Program-made: the position numbers and the translations under genes
Shown here: positions 25,208 through 35,044 of the stretch, piece by piece
Layout: the number at the start of each line of letters is the position of its first letter
Position numbering within the stretch: the stretch's first letter is position 1
Source: JAPOUP01 sp965203255
GTDB taxonomy: Bacteria; Pseudomonadota; Alphaproteobacteria; Rhodobacterales; Rhodobacteraceae
Assembly (NCBI GenBank): GCA_965203255.1
Contig: OZ241882.1
Coordinates: 3,162,001-3,226,000, forward strand
Reading direction: 5' to 3'
DNA length: 64,000 nucleotides
The notes under the pieces: generated by a model
Seen by the model: only the letters and a program-made list of their open reading frames with translations
Database searches by the model: none
Told to the model about the DNA's origin: nothing

Positions 25208-27394
25208 ATGGACCAGCGGATCACCGACCTGAAATCGACCACCTTCTCGGGCCGCCGCCTGACCCGGCGGCAGATCGCCGACATCCAGGAGACCGTGCAG
25301 CTCCTGCCGAACGACAGCCGCAACGAACTGGCGAAGACCATCTGCGAGCACCTCGGCTGGACGACGGCGAAGGGCGCCTACCGGGTCGGGGCCTGCCTCG
25401 GCATGCTGGAGACGCTGGAGGGCCACGGCATCCTGGAGCTGCCGGCGAGGCGGGAGGAAAGCGTCCGCGACATGAGGGCCGCCGACAGGCCGGCCTGGAC
25501 TTCAGCCTCGGACCCGCAGCCGGAGATCGCGGCGCCGCTGTCCGGGCTGCGGCCTCTGGACCTGGAGCCCGTGACGGACGCGGAGGGCAGGCAGCTGTGG
25601 AACGCGTTCGTCGACCGCCACCACTATCTGGGCTACCGACGCCCCTTCGGGGCGCACGTCCGGTACTTCATCACCGACCGGGAGGGCCGCAGGCTGGGGT
25701 GCATCCTGTTCGAGGCCGTGACGAAGACGCTGCCGGCCCGTGACCGGTGGATTGGCTGGAGCGACCGCGTGCGGGACCGCAACCGCCACCTGATGGTGGT
25801 GAACTCACGCTATCTGGTGTTTCCCTGGGTGCGCTCGAAGTTCCTCGCGTCCTCGGCCCTTGCCCTTGCGGCGCGGCGGCTCGCGGACGACTGGGAGCGC
25901 CTCCACGGCTACCGGCCCGTGCTGTGCGAGACCTTCGTGGACGAGACCCGGTTCAGGGCCTCGTGCTACCGGGGGGCGGGCTGGAAGCGCATCGGCCAGA
26001 CCTCGCACAAGGGGAAATCGCGCAAGGGCGTCTACGTGCTGCCGCTGCGCGGGGACGCCCGCGGGATCCTGCGCGGGGAGCGCGACGGGGCCGCCCCGAA
26101 GCCCCCGACGCGGGCGCAGCGGGGACGCCCGGCGGCCTCCGACCGCCGGTTCTCCAGGCGTTTCGAGGCGCTGGTCGCGGCCGCCACCGCCGTCGCGGAG
26201 CGCGAGGACGCCCGATGGCTGAGGCGCAGGCGGGTGTTCAACAGCCTCCTGATCATGCTGTTCGTGTTCCGCCTCACCGCCGCGTCCGGCAGCCAAGGCT
26301 ACCGGACCACCCTGTGTGGGCTCTGGGAGGAGTGCGCGGCGGCTGGCGTAAACCTGCCGCAGGACGAGCCGCCGGCGGCGTCCACGGCCTGCGAGGCGCG
26401 GGAGAAGCTCGACGAGGCGGCGTTCAGGCGGCTGCACCGGGAGGTCCTCGCCCGGAGCCTCGACTGCCCGCTCTGGAAGGGCCACAGGGTCATGGCCACC
26501 GACGGCTGGAGGATCACCCTGCCGAGGGAACTCGCGGACCACGGCTTCCGCGTGGCGGACGGCGCCCACTACCCCCAGGGCATGGTGAGCGTCCTCTACA
26601 GGCTGCGGGACCGCGTCCCGGTCGACTTCGACCTGTTCAGCCACGGGAACGAGCGCGCGGCCGCCCTCACGCACCTTGACCATCCGGCTGAAGGCGACGT
26701 CATCGTCCATGACGGGGGATACCACTCCTTCGCCATGGCGCTGGCCCATCTGGAGCGGGGGCTGGACTTCGTGTTCCGGATCAAGGCGGGGGCCAACCCG
26801 GCCTTCGACGGTTTCATCGCCTCGGGCGTCACCGACCGGACCGTCACGGTCGCCGCGCCAAGGGACGAACCCGCGCTGCGCGGCCGGACACTCCGCGTCC
26901 GTCTGGTCAGGTACACCGCCGGGGACACCGAATACCACCTCGCCACATCGCTGCTGGACAGCGACCGCTACGGAATCCAGCCCCTCAGGGACCTCTACCA
27001 TGGCCCCTGGGGCGTGGAGGAGATGTACAGGAGCGGCAGGTCCGTGATCGAATGGTTCCACGCCAAGTCCCTGCGCGGGGTCCGCCAGGAGCTCTACGCC
27101 GCGTTCACGCTCGTCGCGCTCGCGCGCCAGTTCCCCGACCGCTGCGACGGCGACCCCACCGGCGGCGGGAAGGACGGCCAGCCCGCCATGCGCACCAATT
27201 TCAGGAACGGCCTGCGCCTCGTCGGAAAGGGGATGCAGGCGCTGTTCCTGCGGCAGGCCGGAGCGGTCAGGGAATCCGTCGCCAGGATCATGGCCGGGCT
27301 GTCACGCCGCATCCAGCGGGAGCGTCCGGGAAGGATCCACCCAAGGGAGTCGAAGCGGTCACGCGGCAGGTGGACCAGGCGCCGACCCGCCTGA
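25208..27394 (+). CDS. IS4-type transposase fused to DruA-like (DUF4338) domain
   Basis: A 728-residue fusion. Residues about 1-280 are a DUF4338 domain, the family of Druantia DruA: HHYLGYRRPFGAHVRYFITD, DRWIGWSDRVRDRNRHLMVV, SRYLVFPWVRSKFLASSALA, ETFVDETRFRASCYRGAGWK. After a linker, residues about 340-690 form an IS4-type DDE core: MATDGWRITLP, GDVIVHDGGYHSFAMA, and WGVEEMYRSGRSVIEWFHAK. The ATG at 25208 follows AAGGAACCGGCC; a TTG at 25169 is also in frame. The frame is intact, so the protein may be functional. GC is much higher than in the flanking host genes. Insertion ends are not resolved. Confidence 0.88.
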   Translation: MDQRITDLKSTTFSGRRLTRRQIADIQETVQLLPNDSRNELAKTICEHLGWTTAKGAYRVGACLGMLETLEGHGILELPARREESVRDMRAADRPAWTSASDPQPEIAAPLSGLRPLDLEPVTDAEGRQLWNAFVDRHHYLGYRRPFGAHVRYFITDREGRRLGCILFEAVTKTLPARDRWIGWSDRVRDRNRHLMVVNSRYLVFPWVRSKFLASSALALAARRLADDWERLHGYRPVLCETFVDETRFRASCYRGAGWKRIGQTSHKGKSRKGVYVLPLRGDARGILRGERDGAAPKPPTRAQRGRPAASDRRFSRRFEALVAAATAVAEREDARWLRRRRVFNSLLIMLFVFRLTAASGSQGYRTTLCGLWEECAAAGVNLPQDEPPAASTACEAREKLDEAAFRRLHREVLARSLDCPLWKGHRVMATDGWRITLPRELADHGFRVADGAHYPQGMVSVLYRLRDRVPVDFDLFSHGNERAAALTHLDHPAEGDVIVHDGGYHSFAMALAHLERGLDFVFRIKAGANPAFDGFIASGVTDRTVTVAAPRDEPALRGRTLRVRLVRYTAGDTEYHLATSLLDSDRYGIQPLRDLYHGPWGVEEMYRSGRSVIEWFHAKSLRGVRQELYAAFTLVALARQFPDRCDGDPTGGGKDGQPAMRTNFRNGLRLVGKGMQALFLRQAGAVRESVARIMAGLSRRIQRERPGRIHPRESKRSRGRWTRRRPA

Positions 27395-27437
27395 CACACC
27401 CGACAGACTCGAAAAAAGGCCCCGGCTTCCGGCAGAT

Positions 27438-27460
27438 GCCCGAAGCGCGGGCTCTTTGTT
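27438..27460 (+). terminator. Probable terminator after the IS4-type gene
   Basis: GCCCG-AAGCG-CGGGC (27438-27452) is followed by TCTTTGTT. The stem is only 5 bp but all G-C. It lies 44 bases after the transposase stop, in a region converging with the ABC operon on the other strand. Confidence 0.45.
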
Positions 27461-27548
27461 ATCCGAATGCCATTGCGCCATCGGCGCACCGGGAAGGCGC
27501 GTTTCGCGCGCTCGGAATCAGGCACGGATGCTTCCTCATAGGAAGCTA

Positions 27549-28616
27549 TCACGGCTTTCCGGGCAGCAGAACAGGCCCTTTCGCAGCAAAGGACATGCGC
27601 AGGGCTGTGCCGACCTCCAGAGGGTTTTCCACATCGTCCTGTACGGCAAAAACCTGTCCGAACCCGCCCTCCAACGTGTATTCCATCCGCACGCCTACAT
27701 ACGTTGCCTTTGCGACCTTCGCGTACACGCCCGTGTCGCAATCGAGAACGATACGGGAAGGACGCACCGCAAGCGTGGCTGGTCCCGGGGACAGACCCCG
27801 CGCAGGCAGCCTGTGCCGGTACCCTTCAATCTCGATCATCGCGGTGCCGCCATCAAGTTCGACGATCTGGCACTCGATCAGGTTCGCCTCCCCGATGAAG
27901 TCGGCAACGAAGCGATCGTTCGGCGCGTCATACAGCTCGCGTGGAGTGCCTATCTGGGCGATGGCTGCGTTGCGCATCACGACGATCTCGTCGGAAACCG
28001 CGAGTGCCTCCTCCTGGTCGTGGGTGACGTAGACTACGGTCAGACCAAGTTCCTGCTGGATCGCGCGAATGTCCTCACGCACTTGCCGACGTAACTTGGC
28101 GTCCAGATTCGAAAGCGGCTCGTCAAAGAGCAAGACCTGCGGCTCAAGCACCAAGGCGCGCGCCACCGCAACCCGTTGCTGCTGGCCGCCGGACAGTTCG
28201 GACGGCAGGCGACGGTCAAAACCCTTGAGCCCCACCAGTTCCAGACCTTGTAGCGCTCGAGAACGGGTTTCCTCCTTGCCAAGACCCGAAAAGGTCAGGC
28301 CATAACTGACGTTTTCCAGCACGCTCATATGCGGAAACAGCGCGTAGGACTGGAAAACCATCGACACGTCACGATCGGTCGCGGGCAAAGTCGTGACATC
28401 CACGTCGCCAATGGTTATCCGGCCCGAAGTAGCCATCTCCAGCCCTGCAATCATCCTGAGCGTCGTCGTCTTGCCACAGCCTGAAGGGCCGAGCAGAGTC
28501 ACGAGCTTGCCCGCGTCCACAGCGAGATCGATGTTGTCGACCGCCACGACATCCTTGCCAAATCTCTTCGAGACGCCCGCGAACCGGATCGGCGCGGCTT
28601 TGGACGTGATGCTCAT
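27549..28616 (-). CDS. ABC transporter ATPase, FbpC/PotA-like
   Basis: 355 residues from MSITSKAAPIRFAGVSKRFG; GAGGA lies 9 nt before this ATG, while the GTG three codons upstream is too close to that site. Motifs are Walker A GPSGCGKTTTLRM, Q-loop MVFQSYALFPHM, signature LSGGQQQRVAVARAL, Walker B VLLFDEPLSNLDAK and switch VVYVTHDQEEA. A TOBE domain occupies residues about 270-355. It matches ATPases of iron(III)- and polyamine-type importers. It is the last gene of a binding protein-permease-ATPase operon. Confidence 0.93.
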   Translation of the reverse strand: MSITSKAAPIRFAGVSKRFGKDVVAVDNIDLAVDAGKLVTLLGPSGCGKTTTLRMIAGLEMATSGRITIGDVDVTTLPATDRDVSMVFQSYALFPHMSVLENVSYGLTFSGLGKEETRSRALQGLELVGLKGFDRRLPSELSGGQQQRVAVARALVLEPQVLLFDEPLSNLDAKLRRQVREDIRAIQQELGLTVVYVTHDQEEALAVSDEIVVMRNAAIAQIGTPRELYDAPNDRFVADFIGEANLIECQIVELDGGTAMIEIEGYRHRLPARGLSPGPATLAVRPSRIVLDCDTGVYAKVAKATYVGVRMEYTLEGGFGQVFAVQDDVENPLEVGTALRMSFAAKGPVLLPGKP

Positions 28617-28628
28617 CTCGGGCACTCC

Positions 28629-30842
28629 TCAAACATGCGAACGCGACTGCATCATGCGACGCCCGACCCTGACGCGGCCAACGAGCAACTGCATCAGCGC
28701 CACGGCCGACAGCATAACGAAGATCAATGTCGTGGAGTAGGCGATCGCAAGACCATAGTCGTTGTTCTCGACCCGGCCGATGATGTAGCTGGTGGCCATG
28801 TCATACTCCGCGGATACGAGGAAGATCACGGCTGAGATCGCGGTCATGGCTCGCACGAAGGAATAGACGAGTGCTGCGAGAATCGCTGGCCGCAGAAGCG
28901 GAAGGATCACCCGGAGGAAGGTTTGCCAAGAGTTGGCGCCGAGTGTCAGGGAGCTTTCATCAAGCGACTTGTCGATCTGGGACATGGACGCGATTCCGGC
29001 TCGCACGCCCACGGGCATGTTGCGGAAGATGAAGCTGACGACGAGTATGATGCCCGTCCCGGTGATCTCGATCGGAGGCACGTTGAAGGCCAGAATGTAG
29101 CTCACGCCGATGACCGTGCCGGGGATCGCGAAAGACAGCATTGTGCCGAACTCGAACGCGCCCTTGCCCGTGAAGCTCTGCCGCGTCAGCAGATAGGCCG
29201 TGACCAGCCCGACGGCACCCGTTAAGGGCGCGGCAATCGCGGCGATGGTGATTGTCGTCCAGAAGCTGTCCCAGGCGGCGCCCGTCCAGCGGATGCCATG
29301 TTCCTCAACGCGTATCGAGAAAGCCGTGACGTAGTGCTTTAACGTAAGCGAGTTGTTGACTCCCCAAAGCTCGACGACGCTTCCATAGACGATCATGCCG
29401 TAGACTGTCACGGTGAAGGCCGCCCAGCTGAGAGCCACGATCATTACCGGAACTGCGAGACCGTTTGGCATCAGCGGGTGTATGACGGCGTCGCCCTTGC
29501 CGGAGACGGTCATGTAACTCTTTCTCCCAAGCCAGACCCGTTGGGCAAAGAAGGCGGACAGGGTGAAGAACAGCAGGACCATGGCAAGTACCGCCGCACG
29601 ACCCTGGTCGTACTGCGCACCGACGATTGCGAAGAAAATTTCCGTTGAGAGCACGTCGAAATTGCCACCCAGAACGAGAGGGTTGCCAAAATCGGCCATG
29701 CTCTCGATGAAACCCAGCAGGAACGCGTTGGCGAGTCCGGGGCGCATCAGCGGCAGCGACACCGTACGGAATGTCTGCCAGCGGTTGGCACGAAGCGTCT
29801 GCGCGGCTTCCTCCATCGACGGCGAGACGCCCTCGACAACACCGATCAGAACGAGGAAAGCGATGGGTGTGAATGCCAACGTCTGCGCGATCAGCACGCC
29901 GGGCATGCCATAGAGCCAACGGGTGGGCTGTACGCCGAGGAGGTCGGCGAAGAAGACGGTTACAGAACCGGACAGGCCGAAGAGCAGGATCAGCGCCAGA
30001 CCAATCACGAAAGGCGGCGTAATGATCGGCAGCACCGTCAAGGCACGGAGCGAGCGCTTCCAGCGAAAGCCGGAGCGGGTCACGACCAAGGCGAAGGCAA
30101 GGCCCATAACGGTGGTGATGAAACCGACGGAAATGGCAAGGATGAACGAATTCAGCGCCGCGCCGCATCTCGCGCCAGCGAGGCAACCCAGCCCCCAAAG
30201 GCGATCATCGAAGAACTTGGCGACGAAGGCCGAGAGCGAATATGCGCCGTCGTCTGTCACGAAGGCCGAAAACAGCATGTTCGCGATGGGAAAGAACACG
30301 AACGCGGTGACAATGGTGATCACGCCTCCAATTGCGCCGACCACGAAGACGTCACCATTGACTGCGCCCCGTGCGGCGATGCCTTGAGTGAAGAGGAACA
30401 GGAAGGCCGAGGCGCAGAACATCGCGCCATAGCCCATCCCGAACTGACGGTCTCCAAGCGCACCAAACGCCATGTTCATCCACTCGAAATTGAATCCGCG
30501 GATGCCTATGGAAAATCCCTGGAGGATCAGCCAGCCAAAGCCGAGCGCACCTGCGACGGTCAGAATGCGACCGTAGGTGGCGTCGGATTTCTCTCTCCCG
30601 AGAGCCAGAAGCGGCAGGAGGAGAGGGATCAGCAGGGGGGCCAGCCACAGCTTTTCGCCTTGTCCGATCAGAACAGCGGCGGGGGAATATTCCTCTTCAA
30701 AAGGGTAGCCACCGGCCAGCCACCCGAACGAGAAGAAGCCGTCCTCCACCCCGTACCAGGGGCAGAGAGCGAAGCCGACCCACCCGGCGATGATCCAGAG
30801 GATCAGGGCCGGAGGGATCTGTGTTCTTTCTTTGGGTGCCAC
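28629..30842 (-). CDS. ABC transporter permease, FbpB/AfuB-like (double domain)
   Basis: 737 residues with two permease units, as in iron(III) and phosphonate-type importers where one protein provides both halves. EAA loops are EEAAQTLRANRWQTFRTVSL (about 350) and DESSLTLGANSWQTFLRVIL (about 640), both just before membrane helices. Extra helices occupy the first 170 residues. It begins with GTG directly abutting the binding-protein stop codon (TAG-GTG), so translation is coupled. Substrate not certain. Confidence 0.92.
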   Translation of the reverse strand: MAPKERTQIPPALILWIIAGWVGFALCPWYGVEDGFFSFGWLAGGYPFEEEYSPAAVLIGQGEKLWLAPLLIPLLLPLLALGREKSDATYGRILTVAGALGFGWLILQGFSIGIRGFNFEWMNMAFGALGDRQFGMGYGAMFCASAFLFLFTQGIAARGAVNGDVFVVGAIGGVITIVTAFVFFPIANMLFSAFVTDDGAYSLSAFVAKFFDDRLWGLGCLAGARCGAALNSFILAISVGFITTVMGLAFALVVTRSGFRWKRSLRALTVLPIITPPFVIGLALILLFGLSGSVTVFFADLLGVQPTRWLYGMPGVLIAQTLAFTPIAFLVLIGVVEGVSPSMEEAAQTLRANRWQTFRTVSLPLMRPGLANAFLLGFIESMADFGNPLVLGGNFDVLSTEIFFAIVGAQYDQGRAAVLAMVLLFFTLSAFFAQRVWLGRKSYMTVSGKGDAVIHPLMPNGLAVPVMIVALSWAAFTVTVYGMIVYGSVVELWGVNNSLTLKHYVTAFSIRVEEHGIRWTGAAWDSFWTTITIAAIAAPLTGAVGLVTAYLLTRQSFTGKGAFEFGTMLSFAIPGTVIGVSYILAFNVPPIEITGTGIILVVSFIFRNMPVGVRAGIASMSQIDKSLDESSLTLGANSWQTFLRVILPLLRPAILAALVYSFVRAMTAISAVIFLVSAEYDMATSYIIGRVENNDYGLAIAYSTTLIFVMLSAVALMQLLVGRVRVGRRMMQSRSHV

Positions 30843-31868
30843 CTACTGCGGCAGGGTCGAAACTTCCTCGTCCCATTTCTGCAGCAGGCGCCTGCGCTCG
30901 GCCGAAGAGCCGTACTTCCTGAAGTCGTAGTCGATCAGCTTGATCAGGCTCATGTCAGGCGCGCTTTCCGAGGTCTCCGCCCCCTTGTTCGACGGCACCT
31001 GGAATGCATTCACTTGCAGCGCGAGATTCTGCGCCTCAGCGGAGAGCGCCCAGTCATAGAACATCTTGGCCTCTTCCAGGTTGCGCGCGCCGTCGACAAT
31101 CGACATGGAACCGATCTCGTACCCGGTGCCCTCGCACGGCGCCACGACCTTGATCGGGAACCCGGATACGGCCTGCTTCACCGCATCATGCATGAAGACG
31201 ATGCCGATGGTGTTTTCGCCACGACCCGCCGCCTTGATCGGAGCCGAGCCCGACTTCGTGTACTGGTTAATGTTGGCGTGAAGCCCTTTCATGAACTCGA
31301 ACCCTTCGTCCTCGCCGAAAATCTGTACCATTGATGCAAGGGTCGTGTAGGCCGTACCGGACGAATTCGGGTTCGCCATCTGCACATGCCCCTTGTATTC
31401 CGGCTTCAGCAAATCCTTCCAGCAGGACGGCTCAGGCAGGCTGTTTGCGGCCAGAAGGTCGGTGTTGTAACCGTAGCCCAGCGCTCCTGAATAGATACCG
31501 ATGGTCTTGTTGTCCGCGCTTTTGGCCTGAGCGATCGCCCAATCATGCAACTGGTCGCGCATGGGCGAAATGTACTCCATCGTCAGGCCTTCCTCCGCTG
31601 CCTGCAGGTGCGGGTCACCCGTACCACCCCACCAGACGTCGCCCTTGGGATTGGAGGATTCCGCACGGATCTGCGCAAAGGTCTCGCCGGAAGACTTCCT
31701 GGTCATATTCACGTCAATGCCGGTCGCGTCTTCGAAACTCCGTGCCATCAGCTGGCACCAGTCTTCCTGTGCCGAACAGTAATACGTCAGCTTGTCGGCA
31801 TTCGTCGCGGACACCGTCGCGGCAAGCACGATCAACGATCCTGTGATCGTAGCTGTCATTCTCTTCAT
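30843..31868 (-). CDS. ABC transporter binding protein, FbpA/AfuA-like
   Basis: 341 residues. A signal peptide (TATITGSLIVLAATVSATNA) precedes DKLTYYCSAQEDWCQLMARS. Typical segments are GDVWWGGTGDPHLQAAEEGL, SGALGYGYNTDLLA and YKGHVQMANPNSSGTAYTTL. Members of this group bind Fe3+, phosphorylated sugars or 2-aminoethylphosphonate. The usual Tyr-Tyr iron ligand pair near the C-terminus is not obvious here, so iron is not assured. AGGAG lies before the ATG. It is the first gene of the three-gene importer. Confidence 0.9.
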   Translation of the reverse strand: MKRMTATITGSLIVLAATVSATNADKLTYYCSAQEDWCQLMARSFEDATGIDVNMTRKSSGETFAQIRAESSNPKGDVWWGGTGDPHLQAAEEGLTMEYISPMRDQLHDWAIAQAKSADNKTIGIYSGALGYGYNTDLLAANSLPEPSCWKDLLKPEYKGHVQMANPNSSGTAYTTLASMVQIFGEDEGFEFMKGLHANINQYTKSGSAPIKAAGRGENTIGIVFMHDAVKQAVSGFPIKVVAPCEGTGYEIGSMSIVDGARNLEEAKMFYDWALSAEAQNLALQVNAFQVPSNKGAETSESAPDMSLIKLIDYDFRKYGSSAERRRLLQKWDEEVSTLPQ

Positions 31869-32423
31869 CTTCGTCTCCTTTCAGGACAGATTGAGCCAGC
31901 TGCTCTGGCTTTCATTCGCAAGGCCACGCGATGCCTGGCACACCGTTCCCATGACCGACGGTTGTTCCGGGTTCCGTACCAGAACGATCAAAGATCGCGA
32001 AAACGCCATTTGATCGACCTGGCCGACGGCGTTCCGGAACGAGAACCAGCGACACCTGCATTATTTCCGCTCCTTGTTGCGGCGCTTCTGCTTGTCGACC
32101 GCCATCGCGTGGATCGTAATCCGACATCGAACCATAATGCAACGGTTCTGGCCACTACCGCAAGATTGGGCGCTAGTGGGCAGGTCCGGGTTGAGCCCGC
32201 CCGCTTCCAGCGCATCGAATTTGGCGGCGCGCCCGGGGTTCCTGTCTTCACATCCGCCATCCCCGGATGTCAGCCGGTGCCAGGCGTCTCGCCAACCTTG
32301 ACGCCTGCGCGTACGGCCGAGCGGTCGCGGCCCCGTGGGCGGAAGTGCGGCGAACCACCTGCTAGCGATGCTTTCGGCCCATTGCGCTCCTCGTCATCGT
32401 TTCGTCCCGGTCCATCAATTCGC
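31869..32423. other. Degenerate region upstream of phnE fragment
   Basis: About 550 bases with no intact gene. It should carry the promoter of the FbpA-like operon at its left end. The rest may be the decayed 5' part of the phnE-like gene, but I cannot trace it residue by residue. Confidence 0.35.
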
Positions 32424-32610
32424 TGAGCTGGGCGCTCCCTATCATCGCAATCATTGGCGCGGGCGTTTTCGCGTGAGTGATGGCCATTGCCATCCGTTTC
32501 ATCGGATTCCGTGCAAAACTCCTCTACGAGACGATCAAGGAAATCGGCCGCACCCAGATAGAGGCGATTGCCGCCACAGGAGCGTTCGCATATCCTTATG
32601 GTAGGCGACA
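32424..32610 (+). pseudogene. Phosphonate permease (PhnE-like) fragment with stop codon
   Basis: The plus strand reads LSWALPIIAIIGAGVFA, TGA, then VMAIAIRFIGFRAKLLYETI and KEIGRTQIEAIAATGA. This is the conserved permease-loop region of PhnE-type phosphonate transporters, where Gly-Val-Leu-Ala-Leu is expected at the stop, so GGA to TGA is a likely mutation. The frame loses resemblance after ATGA. No other phn genes are present. It lies directly upstream of ugpB. Confidence 0.6.
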
Positions 32611-32802
32611 GCCTGCACACCGATGTCCTCGGAGCGTAGACAACTTGTATGGCTTCGGCCTTGACCAGCGTTGCTCCAGACTTCATTGTGGAATGACCAT
32701 GACCGAACTGGTTGTCGTGAGTTCCTCAAGCGGTGCGGGCACTGCGGTCGGCATCACGGTGTCCTGCGCCGCAAATTCAGAAACTGAGAAAGGGAAAAGA
32801 CC

Positions 32803-34113
32803 ATGAAATGTATTATCAACGTTCTTGCTGCCTCGGCAGCTGTGAGCGCAGCCCAGGCGGCAATGGCCCAGACGGAAATCGAGCTCTGGCACGCCTTCAC
32901 AGGTCGCCTGGGTGAACTGGTCGCCGAACAGGTGGACACCTTCAACGCCTCCCAGTCGGACTACACGGTCGTGGCCAGCCACAAGGGCAACTATTCGGAA
33001 ACGCTGAACGCCGGGATCGCGGCTTTCCGCGCTGGCGAACAGCCCGACATACTCATGGTCTTCGAAGTCGGCACCGCCACGATGATGGCCGCCAAGGGCG
33101 CGATTAAGCCGGTCCACGAAGTGATGGCCGACGCCGGCGCAGACTTCGACCAGTCGAAATACATCGGTTCGGTCAAGGGCTACTATACCTCGCCTGACGG
33201 AAACATGCTCTCGCTGCCGTTCAATTCCTCGACCCCGGTTCTCTGGGTGAACCGGGACAAGCTTAGCGAGGCGGGCGTCAATCCGGACACCGATCTCTCG
33301 ACTTGGGAAAATGTCGGCGCGGTCCTGGATGACCTGAAGGCGGCCGGCGTCGACTGTCCGTTGACCACCGCATGGCAGAGCTGGGTTCACCTTGAGAACT
33401 TCTCGGCCTATCACGACACGCCATTTGCCACGAAAGAGAACGGCTTCGCCGGGACTGACACCACCCTGGCCTTCAATAGCCCGGACCAAGTGGCGCATAT
33501 CGACGCGATGGGCAGCTGGGCCAGAGACGGAAAGTTCATCTATGCTGGCCGCCGCAACGAAGGCGGCGCGAACTTCCGCGCCGGCGAATGCGCGCTCTTC
33601 ACCGAGTCGTCCGCAGGGTATGCAGGCATCAAGGCCGAAGCCGAATTCGATTTTGAGGTGCGTCCACTGCCCTATTGGTCGGCACTCGTGAGCGAGCCCC
33701 AGAACACGATCATCGGCGGCGCGTCGCTTTGGGTGATGGAAGGGCAAAGTGACGAGGAATACAGAGGCGTCGCGGCGTATCTGAACTTCCTTTCCAGCCC
33801 GGAGATCCAGGCCAAGTGGCACCAGGATACCGGCTATCTGCCCATTACGGCCGAGGCGGGGGAACTGACCAGGAGCCAGGGCTTCTATGATGCCAACCCC
33901 GGCACCGACGTGGCGGTTATCCAGATGACGGCCAAGGAGCCGACCGCCAACTCAAAGGGTCTTCGGCTTGGATCGTTCGACCAGATCCGCGGCATCATCG
34001 ACGAGGAACTGGAAGCCGTGTGGTCCGGCGACAAGGATGCACAGGCGGCGCTGGACAGCGCTGTGGAGCGGGGCAACATGCTCCTGCGCCGCTTCGAGCA
34101 GGCATCGCGATAG
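32803..34113 (+). CDS. ugpB: Glycerol-3-phosphate ABC transporter binding protein
   Basis: 436 residues. A signal peptide ending ...AAQAAMA precedes QTEIELWHAFTGRLGELVAE. It matches UgpB closely through KGNYSETLNAGIAAFRAGEQ, LPFNSSTPVLWVNRDKL, IIGGASLWVMEG, WHQDTGYLPIT and LGSFDQIRGIIDEELEAVWS. UgpB binds sn-glycerol-3-phosphate or glycerophosphodiesters in the periplasm. Start at the ATG behind AAAGGGAAAAGACC. It is the first gene of ugpBAEC; no ugpQ diesterase follows in this window. Confidence 0.93.
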   Translation: MKCIINVLAASAAVSAAQAAMAQTEIELWHAFTGRLGELVAEQVDTFNASQSDYTVVASHKGNYSETLNAGIAAFRAGEQPDILMVFEVGTATMMAAKGAIKPVHEVMADAGADFDQSKYIGSVKGYYTSPDGNMLSLPFNSSTPVLWVNRDKLSEAGVNPDTDLSTWENVGAVLDDLKAAGVDCPLTTAWQSWVHLENFSAYHDTPFATKENGFAGTDTTLAFNSPDQVAHIDAMGSWARDGKFIYAGRRNEGGANFRAGECALFTESSAGYAGIKAEAEFDFEVRPLPYWSALVSEPQNTIIGGASLWVMEGQSDEEYRGVAAYLNFLSSPEIQAKWHQDTGYLPITAEAGELTRSQGFYDANPGTDVAVIQMTAKEPTANSKGLRLGSFDQIRGIIDEELEAVWSGDKDAQAALDSAVERGNMLLRRFEQASR

Positions 34114-34162
34114 CGGTTGGAGTGGCTGCCCCGTTTCCTGCGGGGCAGCCAACCAAAGTGCA

Positions 34163-35044
34163 ATGGAAAAGCGTGTCAAGTTCAGGGGAATCTGGCTGCC
34201 GATCCTGCTGGTCTTGCCGCAGTTCATGATCACGGCAATTTTCTTTTTCTACCCGGCAGGGCAGGCCATCTGGCAGTCCCTTTTCATCCCCGATCCGTTC
34301 GGGCTGTCCATGCGATGGGTGGGGCTGGGGAATTTCGAGTTTCTGCTGTCGGACCGCTACTACCGGGCCTCTTTCGTCACCACCGCGGTCTTCTCAACCC
34401 TCGTGACCGTCGTGTCGATGGCAGTAGCGCTCTTCCTGGCAGTGCTAGCGGACCGCCTTGTCAGGGGTTCCGGCGCATATCGCACGCTTCTCATATGGCC
34501 TTATGCCGTCGCCCCGGCGGTCGCCGGAGTGCTTTGGCTTTTCATGTTCAACACCCGCGTTGGCGTGGTGACATGGTATCTCGGCCTGCTGGGATACGAC
34601 TGGAACCATGTTCTGAACGAAGGCGAGGCGATGGGCCTTGTCGTAGTTGCCAGCGCCTGGGGGCGGATCAGCTACAACTTCCTCTTCTTCCTCGCCGGGC
34701 TTCAGGCAATTCCGCGCTCGGTGATCGAGGCCGCTGCAATGGACGGCGCACGTTTTTGGATGCGGTTTCGAACGATCGTCTTTCCACTTCTTTCTCCCAC
34801 GACCTTCTTCCTTCTGGTTGTGAACGTCATCTACTCTTTCTTCGAGACGTTCGGCGTGATCCATACAATCACTTCCGGCGGACCTCAGCAGGCCACGACG
34901 ATCCTTGTGTACAAGGTCTATGCCGATGGATTCGTCGGGCAGGACCTCGGCTCCTCCGCCGCGCAATCCGTGATTCTCCTGACGATCGTTTCGCTTCTGA
35001 CAGTCGTCCAGTTCAAGTACATCGAACGCAGGGTGCACTATTGA
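34163..35044 (+). CDS. ugpA: Glycerol-3-phosphate ABC transporter permease A
   Basis: 293 residues from MEKRVKFRGIWLPILLVLPQ, with six membrane helices. Upstream in-frame starts only read through the end of ugpB in another frame. The EAA loop is EAAAMDGARFWMRFRTIVFP (about 190-210), followed by FETFGVIHTITSGGPQQATT, typical of UgpA. It pairs with UgpE in the inner membrane. The stop codon overlaps the ugpE start (TATTGATGG). Confidence 0.93.
   Translation: MEKRVKFRGIWLPILLVLPQFMITAIFFFYPAGQAIWQSLFIPDPFGLSMRWVGLGNFEFLLSDRYYRASFVTTAVFSTLVTVVSMAVALFLAVLADRLVRGSGAYRTLLIWPYAVAPAVAGVLWLFMFNTRVGVVTWYLGLLGYDWNHVLNEGEAMGLVVVASAWGRISYNFLFFLAGLQAIPRSVIEAAAMDGARFWMRFRTIVFPLLSPTTFFLLVVNVIYSFFETFGVIHTITSGGPQQATTILVYKVYADGFVGQDLGSSAAQSVILLTIVSLLTVVQFKYIERRVHY

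Noticed and set aside
25747..26679. Long Pro/Arg/Gly-rich frames overlapping the IS4-type transposase on both strands
   Set aside because: Such long frames are expected by chance in very GC-rich coding DNA. The sense frame has clear DUF4338 and DDE motifs.
25100..27430. Terminal repeats of the IS4-type element
   Set aside because: Only a short CTTTTTTC match was seen between the flanks, too weak to set boundaries.
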